Assembly (NCBI GenBank): GCA_937901895.1
Contig: CALGTD010000108.1
Span: 18,374 to 82,373, forward strand
Origin: an uncultured Spartobacteria bacterium
GTDB lineage: Bacteria > Verrucomicrobiota > Verrucomicrobiia > Chthoniobacterales > JAATET01
Length of the DNA stretch: 64,000 nt
Direction of reading: 5' to 3'
The position numbers and the translations under genes are program-made. This document shows positions 34,842-44,005 of the stretch, piece after piece (position 1 is the stretch's first letter; each line of letters starts with the position of its first letter). The notes beneath the pieces were generated by a model that searched no databases, was not told the origin of the DNA, and saw only the letters and a program-made list of their open reading frames with translations.

Positions 34842-36136
34842 ACATTCGGCTCGCAGCGATCCCCTGTCTCGCGACGGTTCTGCTCCTGGCCCCCGGGCGG
34901 GGAATGGCTCAGGAGGTGGCGGCTCCAGCGGCTGACGCTGCGGAAGAGGATTCCCCCTACGAGGCCGTCCACGTGCTCGCCCGCGCGATGCAGTTGATCC
35001 GGCAGGACTACGTGGATGCGGGAAAGATTTCCTACAAGGATCTCACCTACAGCGCGCTGAGGGGGATGCTCGCGGATCTGGATCCGCACAGCTCGTTCAT
35101 GGATCCGAAGGCATTCAAGGGAATGCAGGAGGACACGAAGAGCGAATTTGGCGGTCTCGGAGTTACCGTCACGACAAAGAACAATCTCGTGACGATCATT
35201 GGCGTCACCGAGGGAACGCCGAGCTTCGAAGCGGGAATCCAGCCGGGGGATCAGATTCGCAAGATCAACGGCATTTCGATGGACCGGCTCGCGGTGGCGG
35301 ATGCGATTGAAATGCTGCGCGGCGAACCCGGCGAGAAGGTCACCCTCACGATCTCGCGACCGCTGACAAACGAGATCAAGGAATTCACCATCGCGCGGGC
35401 GGTGATCAAGGTGCCCAGTGTCGTCGATGCGACGATCCTTCCCGAGGACCGGACCGGCGGACGGAAGATCGGGTATCTCAGGCTCACGCAATTCAATGAG
35501 CCGACGGCGACGGAGCTTGCGAATGCGCTCAACGAACTCGAGAAGCAGGGGATGGAGGCGCTGGTGATGGATTTGCGATTCAATCCCGGCGGACTGCTCG
35601 GCAGCGCGCGGGATGTGTGCTCGCAGTTTTTGCCGGCAAACACGCGTGTCGTTTACACCGAGGGCAGGCCGGCGACCCGTGACTATCACACACGCTCGGT
35701 GCCGGGCGGGCCGCGGAAGTATCCGGTCGCGATTCTGATCAATGGAGCGAGCGCGAGCGGCGCCGAGATTGTCGCGGGGGCGTTGAAGGATCTGCGCCGG
35801 GCGATTCTTGTCGGCGAGACAACCTTCGGAAAAGGTTCCGTGCAAAGCGTGGTCGCGCTTCCAGACGGCTCTGCGATGCGGTTTACGACCGCGAAATATT
35901 TTACGCCGAGTGAGAAGCCGATTCACGAGCATGGGGTGGAGCCGGACATCCGCTGCACGATGACGCTCGAGGAGGAGATCCAGCTCACGCAGGCCCGGCG
36001 CCGGCGTGCGCTGCAGGACGACGCGACCGCCGCTCCCTTCGATGTTCCCGACCGTCAGCTCGACCGTGCCGTGGATGCGCTGACGGGTGTGTTGTTGTAT
36101 TCGGAGCGCAAGGCGGAGCCTGCGACCAAGGGTTGA
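34838..36136 (+). CDS. C-terminal processing protease (S41 family, CtpA-like)
   Basis: The 432-residue envelope protease has a signal peptide ending in GMAQ. A PDZ domain spans about 110-190 (GLGVTVTTKNNLVTIIGVTEGTPSFEAGIQPGDQIRKING). The S41 catalytic core has LRFNPGGLL, nucleophile Ser in NGASASGAEIVAGAL and the general-base Lys in GETTFGKGSVQ. Such proteases trim C-termini of periplasmic proteins. The ATG at 34838 was preferred to the TTG at 34832. Confidence 0.92.
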   Translation: MNIRLAAIPCLATVLLLAPGRGMAQEVAAPAADAAEEDSPYEAVHVLARAMQLIRQDYVDAGKISYKDLTYSALRGMLADLDPHSSFMDPKAFKGMQEDTKSEFGGLGVTVTTKNNLVTIIGVTEGTPSFEAGIQPGDQIRKINGISMDRLAVADAIEMLRGEPGEKVTLTISRPLTNEIKEFTIARAVIKVPSVVDATILPEDRTGGRKIGYLRLTQFNEPTATELANALNELEKQGMEALVMDLRFNPGGLLGSARDVCSQFLPANTRVVYTEGRPATRDYHTRSVPGGPRKYPVAILINGASASGAEIVAGALKDLRRAILVGETTFGKGSVQSVVALPDGSAMRFTTAKYFTPSEKPIHEHGVEPDIRCTMTLEEEIQLTQARRRRALQDDATAAPFDVPDRQLDRAVDALTGVLLYSERKAEPATKG

Positions 36137-36138
36137 CC

Positions 36139-37152
36139 GTGCCTCTCGTCCTCGCGATCGAAACCTCGTGCGACGAGACGGCGGCCGCGCTGTTGCGCGC
36201 ACCCGGCGACCTGCTTGCGAGCGAGGTGTTTTCCCAGGCCGGCATCCATGCGCAATACGGCGGAGTGGTGCCGGAGGTCGCATCGAGAAACCACCTCGCG
36301 GCGGTGCCGCGCGTCGTGCAGGCCGTGTTTGACCGATCCGGCATCGTGCCTGCGGATGTGGATGTGTTTGCGGCAACGGCGGGACCCGGCCTGCCGGCGG
36401 CGTTGCTCGTGGGGGTTGCGCATGCAAAGGCGCTGGCGATCGGATGTGGACGACCGTTCCTCGCGGTGAACCACGTGGAGGGGCATTTGCTGTCGCCCTT
36501 TTTCGGGAGGGCCGACGTCCCGCCGCACGTGGGATTGGTTGTAAGCGGCGGACACACGCTCCTGGTGGACGTTGCCGGCGTGGGGGATTACCGGGTGCTT
36601 GGCTCGACGCGGGACGATGCAGCGGGCGAAGCCTTCGACAAGGTCGCGAAGCTGCTCGGACTCGGTTATCCGGGCGGAATCGAAATCGAGCGTCTCTCAC
36701 GGGAAGGGGATCCGCATCGATACGAGTTCCCCCGGGCGATGCTGCATTCCGGGGATTTTCAATTCAGCTTCAGCGGATTGAAGACAGCGGTGCGCTATCT
36801 CCTCGAACGAGGGGAAACCTGCGTGCCGGATGTCTGTGCGTCCTTTCAGGATGCTGTGGTCGACGTGCTGGTGGAAAAGGCGGTCGCTGCCGCGCAGACG
36901 TGCGGACGGAAGCAACTCTCCCTGAGCGGCGGCGTCAGCGCCAATGCGCGATTGCGTGCACGCATGGAGGAAGCTGCAGGGCGGGCGGGAATTGCCGTGA
37001 TCGCCGCCGCGCCGGAGCTTCGCACCGACAATGCGGCGATGATCGCGCACACGGCCGCGCTGCGCTTCACCCTTGGGGAGCGGAGTTCATGGAACGCCGA
37101 TATTTTTCCGTCGATCGATCCTATGACATTCGGCGCGCTCCAAATCGCGTAA
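36139..37152 (+). CDS. tsaD: tRNA N6-adenosine threonylcarbamoyltransferase
   Basis: The 337-residue ASKHA-fold enzyme transfers threonylcarbamoyl to A37 of ANN-decoding tRNAs, with TsaB and TsaE (not in the window). It begins VLAIETSCDETAAAL and has the metal ligand pair in NHVEGHLLSPFF and the late metal Asp in RTDNAAMIAHTA. GTG 36139 has an AAGGG element at a sensible distance; TTG 36133 in the same frame overlaps the protease stop. Confidence 0.94.
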   Translation: MPLVLAIETSCDETAAALLRAPGDLLASEVFSQAGIHAQYGGVVPEVASRNHLAAVPRVVQAVFDRSGIVPADVDVFAATAGPGLPAALLVGVAHAKALAIGCGRPFLAVNHVEGHLLSPFFGRADVPPHVGLVVSGGHTLLVDVAGVGDYRVLGSTRDDAAGEAFDKVAKLLGLGYPGGIEIERLSREGDPHRYEFPRAMLHSGDFQFSFSGLKTAVRYLLERGETCVPDVCASFQDAVVDVLVEKAVAAAQTCGRKQLSLSGGVSANARLRARMEEAAGRAGIAVIAAAPELRTDNAAMIAHTAALRFTLGERSSWNADIFPSIDPMTFGALQIA

Positions 37153-37192
37153 TTCGGCTGAACGGGCCGAACGCCACGTTGTCCAAAGAGGG

Positions 37193-37642
37193 ATGAAAAC
37201 AATTCCTACCCTAATTCTTGGAGTATTGGCCCTAGCGAGCGTGGCGTTTGCGGCGGACGATACCCCGGCCTGGAAGACGGACTACGACGCGGCGCTCGCG
37301 GAGGCGAAATCCTCCGGGAAACCCGTTCTCGTGGACTTTACGGGCTCCGACTGGTGCGGCTGGTGTATCAAGCTGGACGAGGAAACGTTCGACAAGGAGG
37401 CGTTCAAGGAGTTTGCAGCGAAAAACCTGGTCCTGCTGGAACTCGACTTTCCGAACAAAAAGGAACAGAGCGAAGAGGTGAAGAAGCGGAATCAGGAACT
37501 CGCCCAGAAGTATAAGGTGGGAGGATTCCCGACCTTGCTGCTGCTCGATTCCGAGGGAAATGAAATCGCCCGGCAGGTCGGTTATCTGGCAGGGGGACCG
37601 GATGCGATGATCGCCTGGGTCGAGAAGGCGACCAAGGGCTGA
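37193..37642 (+). CDS. Secreted thioredoxin-fold protein with WCGWC active site
   Basis: The 149-residue protein has a signal peptide (MKTIPTLILGVLALASVAFA) followed by a thioredoxin fold. The active site is DWCGWCIKLDEETF, and the cis-Pro lies in GGFPTLLLLD. It resembles DsbD-gamma-like or YyaL-type periplasmic thioredoxins that reduce or oxidise envelope disulfides. It ends exactly one base before the convergent nth gene. Confidence 0.88.
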   Translation: MKTIPTLILGVLALASVAFAADDTPAWKTDYDAALAEAKSSGKPVLVDFTGSDWCGWCIKLDEETFDKEAFKEFAAKNLVLLELDFPNKKEQSEEVKKRNQELAQKYKVGGFPTLLLLDSEGNEIARQVGYLAGGPDAMIAWVEKATKG

Positions 37643-38311
37643 TCAACGGTTGGTTTCGGATGCTGTCCGGGCGCTGCTGACCTTGAAGGCGCTCGGACAG
37701 AGATCCGAAAGTTCGCAGCCCGCGCAGTCGGGATTGCGCGCGAAACAGCGGCGTCTGCCGTGAAAAATCAGCCAGTGGCTGAGATCCGCCCAGTGCTCTC
37801 GGGGGAAGAGCTGGACGAGGTCGCGCTCGACATGGACTGGATCTGTTTTGCGAGTCAGTCCGAGCCGGCGTGAGAGTCGGCCCACGTGGGTGTCGACCAC
37901 GACGCCTTCGTTGATTCCGAAGGCGTTTCCAAGGACGACGTTTGCGGTTTTCCGGCCCACGCCGGGCAGTGCGGCAAGGGCTTCCATCGTTTGGGGAACT
38001 TCGCCCCCATGCTGATCGACGATTTTCCGGGCAGCTCCGCGGATGGACTTCGCCTTCGAGCGGAAAAAGCCGGTGGTGCGGATCAGGCTTTCGAGCTCTT
38101 CCTGGGGGATCTCTGCGAAGTCGGAGGCGCTCCGGCAGCGCGCGAAAAGGGGGGGCGTCACCATGTTGACGCGTTTGTCCGTGCACTGGGCCGAGAGAAT
38201 GGTGGCGACGAGCAATTGCAGGGCGTTCTCGTGGACGAGTTCGCAATGGGCGTCGGGGTAAATTTGCGGGAGGCGGCGGACAAGCAGCTCGGCGCGTTCC
38301 TTTCGAGTCAT
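37643..38311 (-). CDS. nth: Endonuclease III
   Basis: The 222-residue DNA glycosylase/AP lyase removes oxidised pyrimidines. The helix-hairpin-helix LPGVGRKTANVVLGNAFG holds the catalytic Lys. The catalytic Asp lies in VVVDTHVGRLSRRLGL. The C-terminal [4Fe-4S] loop has the Cys-x6-Cys-x2-Cys-x5-Cys spacing (CFARNPDCAGCELSDLC). The ATG at 38311 starts the conserved sequence. It diverges from nusA. Confidence 0.95.
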   Translation of the reverse strand: MTRKERAELLVRRLPQIYPDAHCELVHENALQLLVATILSAQCTDKRVNMVTPPLFARCRSASDFAEIPQEELESLIRTTGFFRSKAKSIRGAARKIVDQHGGEVPQTMEALAALPGVGRKTANVVLGNAFGINEGVVVDTHVGRLSRRLGLTRKTDPVHVERDLVQLFPREHWADLSHWLIFHGRRRCFARNPDCAGCELSDLCPSAFKVSSARTASETNR

Positions 38312-38474
38312 GGGAGCGCCTCCGTTCTCACGGCGGGGATGCGGGGTCAATCGCAGATTTCGCGGATTGCGCGTCTTTGCTGGCGAAGCTTGACCGGCCC
38401 GGTTGTCGCCTGCCTAGTTTCCGCTTCCCCCCCCAGCCGGCGGGCCGATTTTACCACACAGGATTTCTATTTGT

Positions 38475-39728
38475 ATGAACGCCGAAATGCTCACCATGCT
38501 CGATTACCTCGAGCGCGAACGGGGGATCAGCCGCGATGTGCTCGTCGAGGCGATTTCCGGCGCCCTGCTGACGGCTTCGAAGAAGTCGTTTGCGACCGCT
38601 CGCGAGCTGCGTATCGACATCAACCCCAAGACGGGGGACATCCGGGCGTTTGCGCGACCGATCGTGGTGGAAAAGGTCGAGAATCAACACGACGAGATTT
38701 CCCTCTCGAGGGCGCGCCAGATTGATCCGAATGTGCAGGTCGGCGACGAGATCGACATCGAGGTGACTCCGAAGGATTTTGGCCGGATCGCAGCGCAGAC
38801 GGCGCGACAGGCGATCATGCAGCGCATTCGCCAGATCGAGAAGGACATGATCTACGAGGAGTTCAAGGACCGCGCCGGCGAGATCGTCAGCGGCACGGTG
38901 CGCCGCTTCGAGCGCTCGGATGTGATCGTGGATCTCGGCCGTTTCGAGGCGATCATGCCCTCGCGGGAGCGTGTGCCTACGGAGGAATACAGCATTGGCG
39001 ACCGCATTCGCGGCTATGTCGTGGCTGTCGAAAATGGTGCCCGCGGTCCGGAGATCATCCTTTCCCGCAGCCATCCGAATTTCGTGCGCCGCCTGTTCGA
39101 GGTGGAGGTCAGCGAGATTGCGGACCGCACGGTGGAAATCAAGGCGATCGCCCGTGAGGCGGGAGCCCGCACGAAGGTTGCCGTTCACAGCTCGGACGAC
39201 AAGGTTGATCCGGTCGGAGCCTGCGTCGGAATGCGTGGCGCCCGTGTGAAGAACATCGTCCGCGAACTCAACAACGAAAAGGTCGACATCATTCGCTGGC
39301 ATGCGGACCCGCAGGAACTCGTCAAGGAGGCCCTGAAACCGGCGAAGATCCACAGCATCACGCTCGACCCGGTCGCGAAGAAGATTTCCATCACCGTCGG
39401 CAAGGAGGAATTGTCCCAGGCCATCGGCCGGCGTGGTCAGAATGCCCGTCTCACCGCAAAGCTTACGGGATGGGACATCGACATCGGCGAGGACAAGAGC
39501 AAGGAGGAGGCCTTCGAAAGTCAGAAGGCCCAGGCCGCCAGCTCGCTTGCCGACCAGCTCGGCGTGACGCAGGAACAGGCCGACACGCTCACCAAGAGCG
39601 GCATGAACTCGATCGAAGTGATCGTGGTCAGTGGCGCGGACGATATCGCGGGAGTTCTTGGTTGCGACCTGGAGACCGGCGAGAAGATTCTCGCAGCCGC
39701 GAAAAAGGCGCACGGCGGCGCAGCCTAG
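38475..39728 (+). CDS. nusA: Transcription termination/antitermination factor NusA
   Basis: The 417-residue RNA polymerase-binding factor has an N-terminal domain (MLTMLDYLERERGISRDVL), an S1 domain around 135-200 (GEIVSGTVRRFERSDVIVDLG), two KH domains (DKVDPVGACVGMRGARVKNI and VGKEELSQAIGRRGQNARL) and a short C-terminal helix-hairpin-helix. It heads the operon nusA-infB-rbfA-DHH-truB-ribF. The usual upstream partner rimP is absent here; the gene diverges from nth instead. Confidence 0.96.
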   Translation: MNAEMLTMLDYLERERGISRDVLVEAISGALLTASKKSFATARELRIDINPKTGDIRAFARPIVVEKVENQHDEISLSRARQIDPNVQVGDEIDIEVTPKDFGRIAAQTARQAIMQRIRQIEKDMIYEEFKDRAGEIVSGTVRRFERSDVIVDLGRFEAIMPSRERVPTEEYSIGDRIRGYVVAVENGARGPEIILSRSHPNFVRRLFEVEVSEIADRTVEIKAIAREAGARTKVAVHSSDDKVDPVGACVGMRGARVKNIVRELNNEKVDIIRWHADPQELVKEALKPAKIHSITLDPVAKKISITVGKEELSQAIGRRGQNARLTAKLTGWDIDIGEDKSKEEAFESQKAQAASSLADQLGVTQEQADTLTKSGMNSIEVIVVSGADDIAGVLGCDLETGEKILAAAKKAHGGAA

Positions 39729-39767
39729 ACCGCGCCATGAAAGCGCCAGCCCCAATCAGGAATTTCA

Positions 39768-41912
39768 ATGCCATCCAAACTCAGCAACTCAAAGTCCGAG
39801 AACAAGACGACTCGAACGAAGCGCGGCGCTTCGGACGAGGCGTCCTCGGCGCGCTCCAAGAAATCGCCGGCCACCGCTGAGCCCGCGACCAAACCCAAGC
39901 CCGCCCCGCAGGCGGAGGCGCTTTCGCTGATCGAGCCGAAGGCAAAGAAAGTTCGCAAACCGGACGCAGAACGCAAAACGCGCACCATGCTGCCTCCGAT
40001 CAGCAAGATCGCGGCGCGGCAGGAGCCGAAGAAGCCGGTCGAGGAACCCCCGGCGGTCGCCGTCGAGCCCGATGCTCCCGAGGCGGCGGAGGCGGTGTCA
40101 GCACCTGCTGAAGAGGTTGTCGACAACCGCAAGGTCGTCCACATCAAACCGCCGATCATTGTCAAGGAGCTTGCCGAGCAGCTGGGTCTGAAGCCGTTCC
40201 AGCTCATTGCGGACCTGATGGAGCTGAACATTTTCGCGGCGATCAATCAGGCGATCGAGCCGGATGTCGCGGCGAAGGTTTGCGAGAAGCACGGTGCAAT
40301 TTTCGAGCGCGAGAAGCGTCAGAAGGATGGCGGAGTTCACAAGCAGGAGACGGTCATTGTCGAGCCGCCGCCTCCGCCGGTGGAGGAGGAGGTTTCCGAA
40401 CTGAAACCCCGGCCTCCGATCGTGACGATGATGGGCCATGTCGACCACGGCAAGACCTCGCTCCTTGATGCGATTCGCAAGGCGCGTGTGGCTGCAGGCG
40501 AAGCCGGCGGCATCACGCAGCACATCGGTGCCTACAGCGTGAAGCGTCCGGATGGCACGAGCATCACCTTCCTCGATACGCCGGGGCACGCGGCCTTTAC
40601 GGCGATGCGCGCACGCGGCGCGAACGTGACGGATATCGTCATTCTCGTCGTTGCGGCGGATGACGGACTGATGCCGCAGACGATCGAGGCGATCAACCAC
40701 GCGAAGGCTGCGGGAGTCACCATCATGGTCGCGATCAACAAGATCGACCTTCCGAGTGCCAACCCGGACCGGGTGAAGGCGCAGCTTCAGGAGCACGGCC
40801 TCGTGCCGGAGGACTGGGGGGGCGAAACGATCTGCTGCCCGGTTTCCGCCACGAAGGGCACGGGGCTCGAGGACCTTCTCGAGAATCTCTCGATCCAGGC
40901 GGAAATCCTCGAGTTGAAGGCGAATCCCCGCGCCGACGCCCGTTGCACGGTCATCGAGGCTCAGGTCGAGTCGGGCCGTGGCCCCACCGCCACCGTCATT
41001 GTGACGACCGGCACTCTCCGGGTCGGCAAGCCGTTCATCTGCGGAAACCATTGGGGCAAGGTGAAACAGCTCATCGACGACACCGGCAAGCCGGTGAAGG
41101 AGGCCGGCCCCGCCACGCCGGTGAAGGTGCTGGGATTCAGCGGTCTCCCGGCCGCCGGCGACGAGCTTGTTGTCATGGATTCCGAGCGCAACGCCCGTGC
41201 GTTGAGCGAGGAGCGGCTGGAGGCATTGCGCACCCAGAAGCTGAGTGCGCCCCAGCGCGCGACCCTCGAGAATCTCTTCGAGAGCCTTGCCGCCGAGAAG
41301 AAGAAGACGCTGCAGGTCGTGCTCAAGGCGGACGTCCAGGGCTCGCTCGAAGCGCTCGTCGCCTCGCTTGGTGAAATCAAGAGCGACAAGATCGCGCTGC
41401 AGATCATTCACTCCGCGGTCGGGCCGGTCACGGAATCCGACGTTCTCCTTTGCAGCGCGTCGAACGCGATCATCGTCGGATTCGGCGTGAAGGTGGAGAA
41501 CAGCGCCGCCGCGACGGCGAAACGCGAGGGCGTCCAGATCAAGCTCTACAGCATCATCTACGAGTTGATTGACCAGATCCGGGACGCGATGGCCGGAATG
41601 CTGGATCCCGAAGTGCGCGAGACGATTGTCGGTCACGCCGAGGTCAAGCAGGTCTTCGAGCTTTCGAAGGGAACGGTCGCCGGCTGCCTCGTGCAGGACG
41701 GTCGCATCCCGCGCACCGCGCGTGCCCGGGTGCTGCGCCGCCGCCAGGCCGTTTACGACGGTGGTGTTGCGACGCTGCGTCGTTTCCAGGACGAGGTGAA
41801 GGAGGTCCGCGCCGGACTCGAGTGCGGCATCCGGCTCGGCGATTATCACGAATACGAAGTGGGGGACATCATCGAGGCCTACACCCTCGAGAAGGTTCCG
41901 CAGACGCTCTGA
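39768..41912 (+). CDS. infB: Translation initiation factor IF-2
   Basis: The 714-residue GTPase places initiator tRNA on the 30S subunit. An N-terminal Lys/Pro/Ala-rich low-complexity segment (1-125) precedes an IF2-N domain. The G domain has MMGHVDHGKTSLLDAI near residue 222, DTPGHAAFTAMRARG and NKIDLPSA. Domains II, III and IV follow, ending EAYTLEKVPQTL. Compared with E. coli IF-2 the N-terminus is short. Confidence 0.97.
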   Translation: MPSKLSNSKSENKTTRTKRGASDEASSARSKKSPATAEPATKPKPAPQAEALSLIEPKAKKVRKPDAERKTRTMLPPISKIAARQEPKKPVEEPPAVAVEPDAPEAAEAVSAPAEEVVDNRKVVHIKPPIIVKELAEQLGLKPFQLIADLMELNIFAAINQAIEPDVAAKVCEKHGAIFEREKRQKDGGVHKQETVIVEPPPPPVEEEVSELKPRPPIVTMMGHVDHGKTSLLDAIRKARVAAGEAGGITQHIGAYSVKRPDGTSITFLDTPGHAAFTAMRARGANVTDIVILVVAADDGLMPQTIEAINHAKAAGVTIMVAINKIDLPSANPDRVKAQLQEHGLVPEDWGGETICCPVSATKGTGLEDLLENLSIQAEILELKANPRADARCTVIEAQVESGRGPTATVIVTTGTLRVGKPFICGNHWGKVKQLIDDTGKPVKEAGPATPVKVLGFSGLPAAGDELVVMDSERNARALSEERLEALRTQKLSAPQRATLENLFESLAAEKKKTLQVVLKADVQGSLEALVASLGEIKSDKIALQIIHSAVGPVTESDVLLCSASNAIIVGFGVKVENSAAATAKREGVQIKLYSIIYELIDQIRDAMAGMLDPEVRETIVGHAEVKQVFELSKGTVAGCLVQDGRIPRTARARVLRRRQAVYDGGVATLRRFQDEVKEVRAGLECGIRLGDYHEYEVGDIIEAYTLEKVPQTL

Positions 41913-41953
41913 GGTCACGCCTCGGGGGAAACACACATCCGCGAAACAACGCC

Positions 41954-42331
41954 ATGAAGCACCGGCTCCAACGTGTTTGCGAGCTGCTCAAGCGGGAGCT
42001 TGGCAGCATCATGGTGCGAGAGGTGCAGTTTTCCTCCCCGCTCGTGACCGTGAGCGGGGTGGACATCACACCCGATCTCAAGCAGGCGCACATCTTCATC
42101 AGCGCGCTGGGAAGCACCGCGCAGAAGCGTGAGGCGATTGCGACGCTTGAACACCATCGGGTGATGCTCCAGAACGAGGTTTCCAAGCGCGTGATTCTCA
42201 AGAATACGCCGCATTTTCATTTCCGTCTCGATGAGTCGATCGAGCGGGGTTCCCGGGTGATCACGATCATGGACGAGCTCGGGCTTGGGCCCGCGAGCTT
42301 CGACGACATCCGGGAAGAAGAGCAGGAATGA
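41954..42331 (+). CDS. rbfA: Ribosome-binding factor A
   Basis: The 125-residue KH-like protein assists 16S rRNA 5' processing in the 30S subunit. It has the pattern RLQRVCELLKRELGSIMVRE, VTVSGVDITPDLKQAHIFIS and PHFHFRLDESIERGSRVI. ATG 41954 begins the conserved domain. The stop overlaps the next start (ATGA). Confidence 0.95.
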   Translation: MKHRLQRVCELLKRELGSIMVREVQFSSPLVTVSGVDITPDLKQAHIFISALGSTAQKREAIATLEHHRVMLQNEVSKRVILKNTPHFHFRLDESIERGSRVITIMDELGLGPASFDDIREEEQE

Positions 42332-43305
42332 ACGCGACCTTCGAGGAGATCGCCGCCGCGCTGGCGCCCGCGAAATCCGTGCTGGTCGTGAGTCATCTGC
42401 GGCCCGACGGAGACGCCCTTGGATCGACGCTCGCGATTGCGATCTGGCTTCGGAGCCTCGGCAAGGAGGTCACCGCCTGGAACGAGAGCGGGCTTGCTAC
42501 GAAATTCCGCTACCTGCCGTGCTGGGAAATGCTGGAACTCCCGTCGCCGCAGGCGCGGACGTTTGACGCGATCGTGGCCGTCGATTGTTCGTCGATGAAA
42601 CGGCTTGGCACTGTCCTGGACGGCGTGGCGATTCCGCCGGTGTTCGTCAATATCGACCACCACGTGAGCAACGAGCGCTACGGCACGTTGAACCACGTCG
42701 ACAGCACCTCCCCCGCGACGGGACAGATCGTCTACGAGTTTCTGGAGTCCCGTGGAGCGCGGATCACGCCGGAGATTGCAGGCAACCTCTTCGCGGCGAT
42801 TTCGACGGACACGGGATCGTTCCAGTATTCGAACACGACGGCGCGGACGTTTGCCGTGGCGTCGGCGCTCGTGGCAGCCGGAGTGAATGTCGGTGAGCTC
42901 TCGCAGGCGATTTACGATACGCAACCGCGCCGGCATCTGGAGTTGCTGCGGCACGCGCTGAACGACGCGGAATTTTTCTGCGACGATCGCGTTGCCTGCA
43001 CGACGTTGACCCGCGTGGATGCGGAACGGCTGGGCATCCAGCCCGAGGATACCGAGGGGATCATCAACCACCTTCGTTCGGTCGATACGGTGGTTGCGGC
43101 GGTGTTCTTCGAGGAGATCGAGGACGGCCGGGTGAGAGTGAGTTCGCGCTCGAAGGACCCGCGCGTCGATGTGTGCAAGGTCTGCGCGGAGTTTGGAGGC
43201 GGGGGGCATCCGCTCGCGTCCGGGGCACGGATCCGTGGCCCAGTGGACGAGGTGAAAAGAAAATTTTTGAAGGTGTTGTGTGATGAAGTCAGTCGAATCC
43301 ATTGA
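42328..43305 (+). CDS. DHH/DHHA1 phosphoesterase (NrnA-like)
   Basis: The 325-residue enzyme has the DHH metal motifs VVSHLRPDGDALGSTLAI, VAVDCSSM and NIDHHVSNERYG, and a DHHA1 C-terminal domain ending FGGGGHPLASGARIRG. Homologues in the same operon position degrade short oligoribonucleotides and 3',5'-pAp. The 3' end overlaps truB by 23 bases. Confidence 0.92.
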   Translation: MNATFEEIAAALAPAKSVLVVSHLRPDGDALGSTLAIAIWLRSLGKEVTAWNESGLATKFRYLPCWEMLELPSPQARTFDAIVAVDCSSMKRLGTVLDGVAIPPVFVNIDHHVSNERYGTLNHVDSTSPATGQIVYEFLESRGARITPEIAGNLFAAISTDTGSFQYSNTTARTFAVASALVAAGVNVGELSQAIYDTQPRRHLELLRHALNDAEFFCDDRVACTTLTRVDAERLGIQPEDTEGIINHLRSVDTVVAAVFFEEIEDGRVRVSSRSKDPRVDVCKVCAEFGGGGHPLASGARIRGPVDEVKRKFLKVLCDEVSRIH

Positions 43306-44005
43306 CGGGGTCCTCGCGGTCGACAAGGCGCCGGGGATGACCTCTCACGACGTGGTCGGCATTGTCCGCCGCGCGTTGAATACGAAGAAAGTCGGGCATT
43401 GCGGCACGCTGGATCCGCTCGCGACCGGCCTGCTGCTCATCACGATCGGTCGGGGGACGAAGATCCAGGACCTGCTGATGAGCGAGGACAAGGAATATGT
43501 CGGCACGCTGAAGCTCGGCGAAACAACCGACAGCCAGGACGCCGACGGAGAGATCCTCGAAACGAAGCCGGTGCCGGAGCTTTCCGCCGGACAGATCGAT
43601 GCGGCATTCGCGAAATTCCACGGCGATTTCTACCAGACGCCGCCGATGGTGAGCGCGATCAAGAAGGACGGCGTGCCGCTCTACAAGCTGGCCCGCCAGG
43701 GGAAGAGCGTGGAGCGCGAGCCGCGGTTCGTGCATGTCTACGCCCACGAGATCCTGAGGATTGCGCTGCCCCAGATCGATTTTCGTGTCGTGTGCAGCAA
43801 AGGATTCTACGTCCGAACCTATGCGCACGACATCGGACAGGAACTCGGATGCGGCGCGCACCTGACGGCATTGCGACGCACGAAGTCGGGCCGCTTCTCG
43901 GTGGACGGCGCGGTGACGATCGAAGAACTGAAAACGTTGCCGGCGGCAGAGCTTGCGGGCCGGGTGATGAGTCTGCCCGAGGTGTCCCGTCTTCGGGGCG
44001 CGTGA
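43283..44005 (+). CDS. truB: tRNA pseudouridine-55 synthase
   Basis: The 240-residue enzyme makes pseudouridine 55 in the tRNA T-loop. The catalytic Asp is in KVGHCGTLDPLATGLLLI. KGFYVRTYAHDIGQELGCGAHL follows. At 240 residues it lacks most of the C-terminal PUA-type extension of E. coli TruB (about 314). ATG 43283 was chosen; GTG 43280 precedes it. The stop and ribF start share a base (TGATG). Confidence 0.94.
   Translation: MKSVESIDGVLAVDKAPGMTSHDVVGIVRRALNTKKVGHCGTLDPLATGLLLITIGRGTKIQDLLMSEDKEYVGTLKLGETTDSQDADGEILETKPVPELSAGQIDAAFAKFHGDFYQTPPMVSAIKKDGVPLYKLARQGKSVEREPRFVHVYAHEILRIALPQIDFRVVCSKGFYVRTYAHDIGQELGCGAHLTALRRTKSGRFSVDGAVTIEELKTLPAAELAGRVMSLPEVSRLRGA

Noticed and set aside
40098..41936. 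A 612-codon minus-strand frame over infB
   Set aside because: No recognisable domain; infB on the plus strand has full GTPase motifs.
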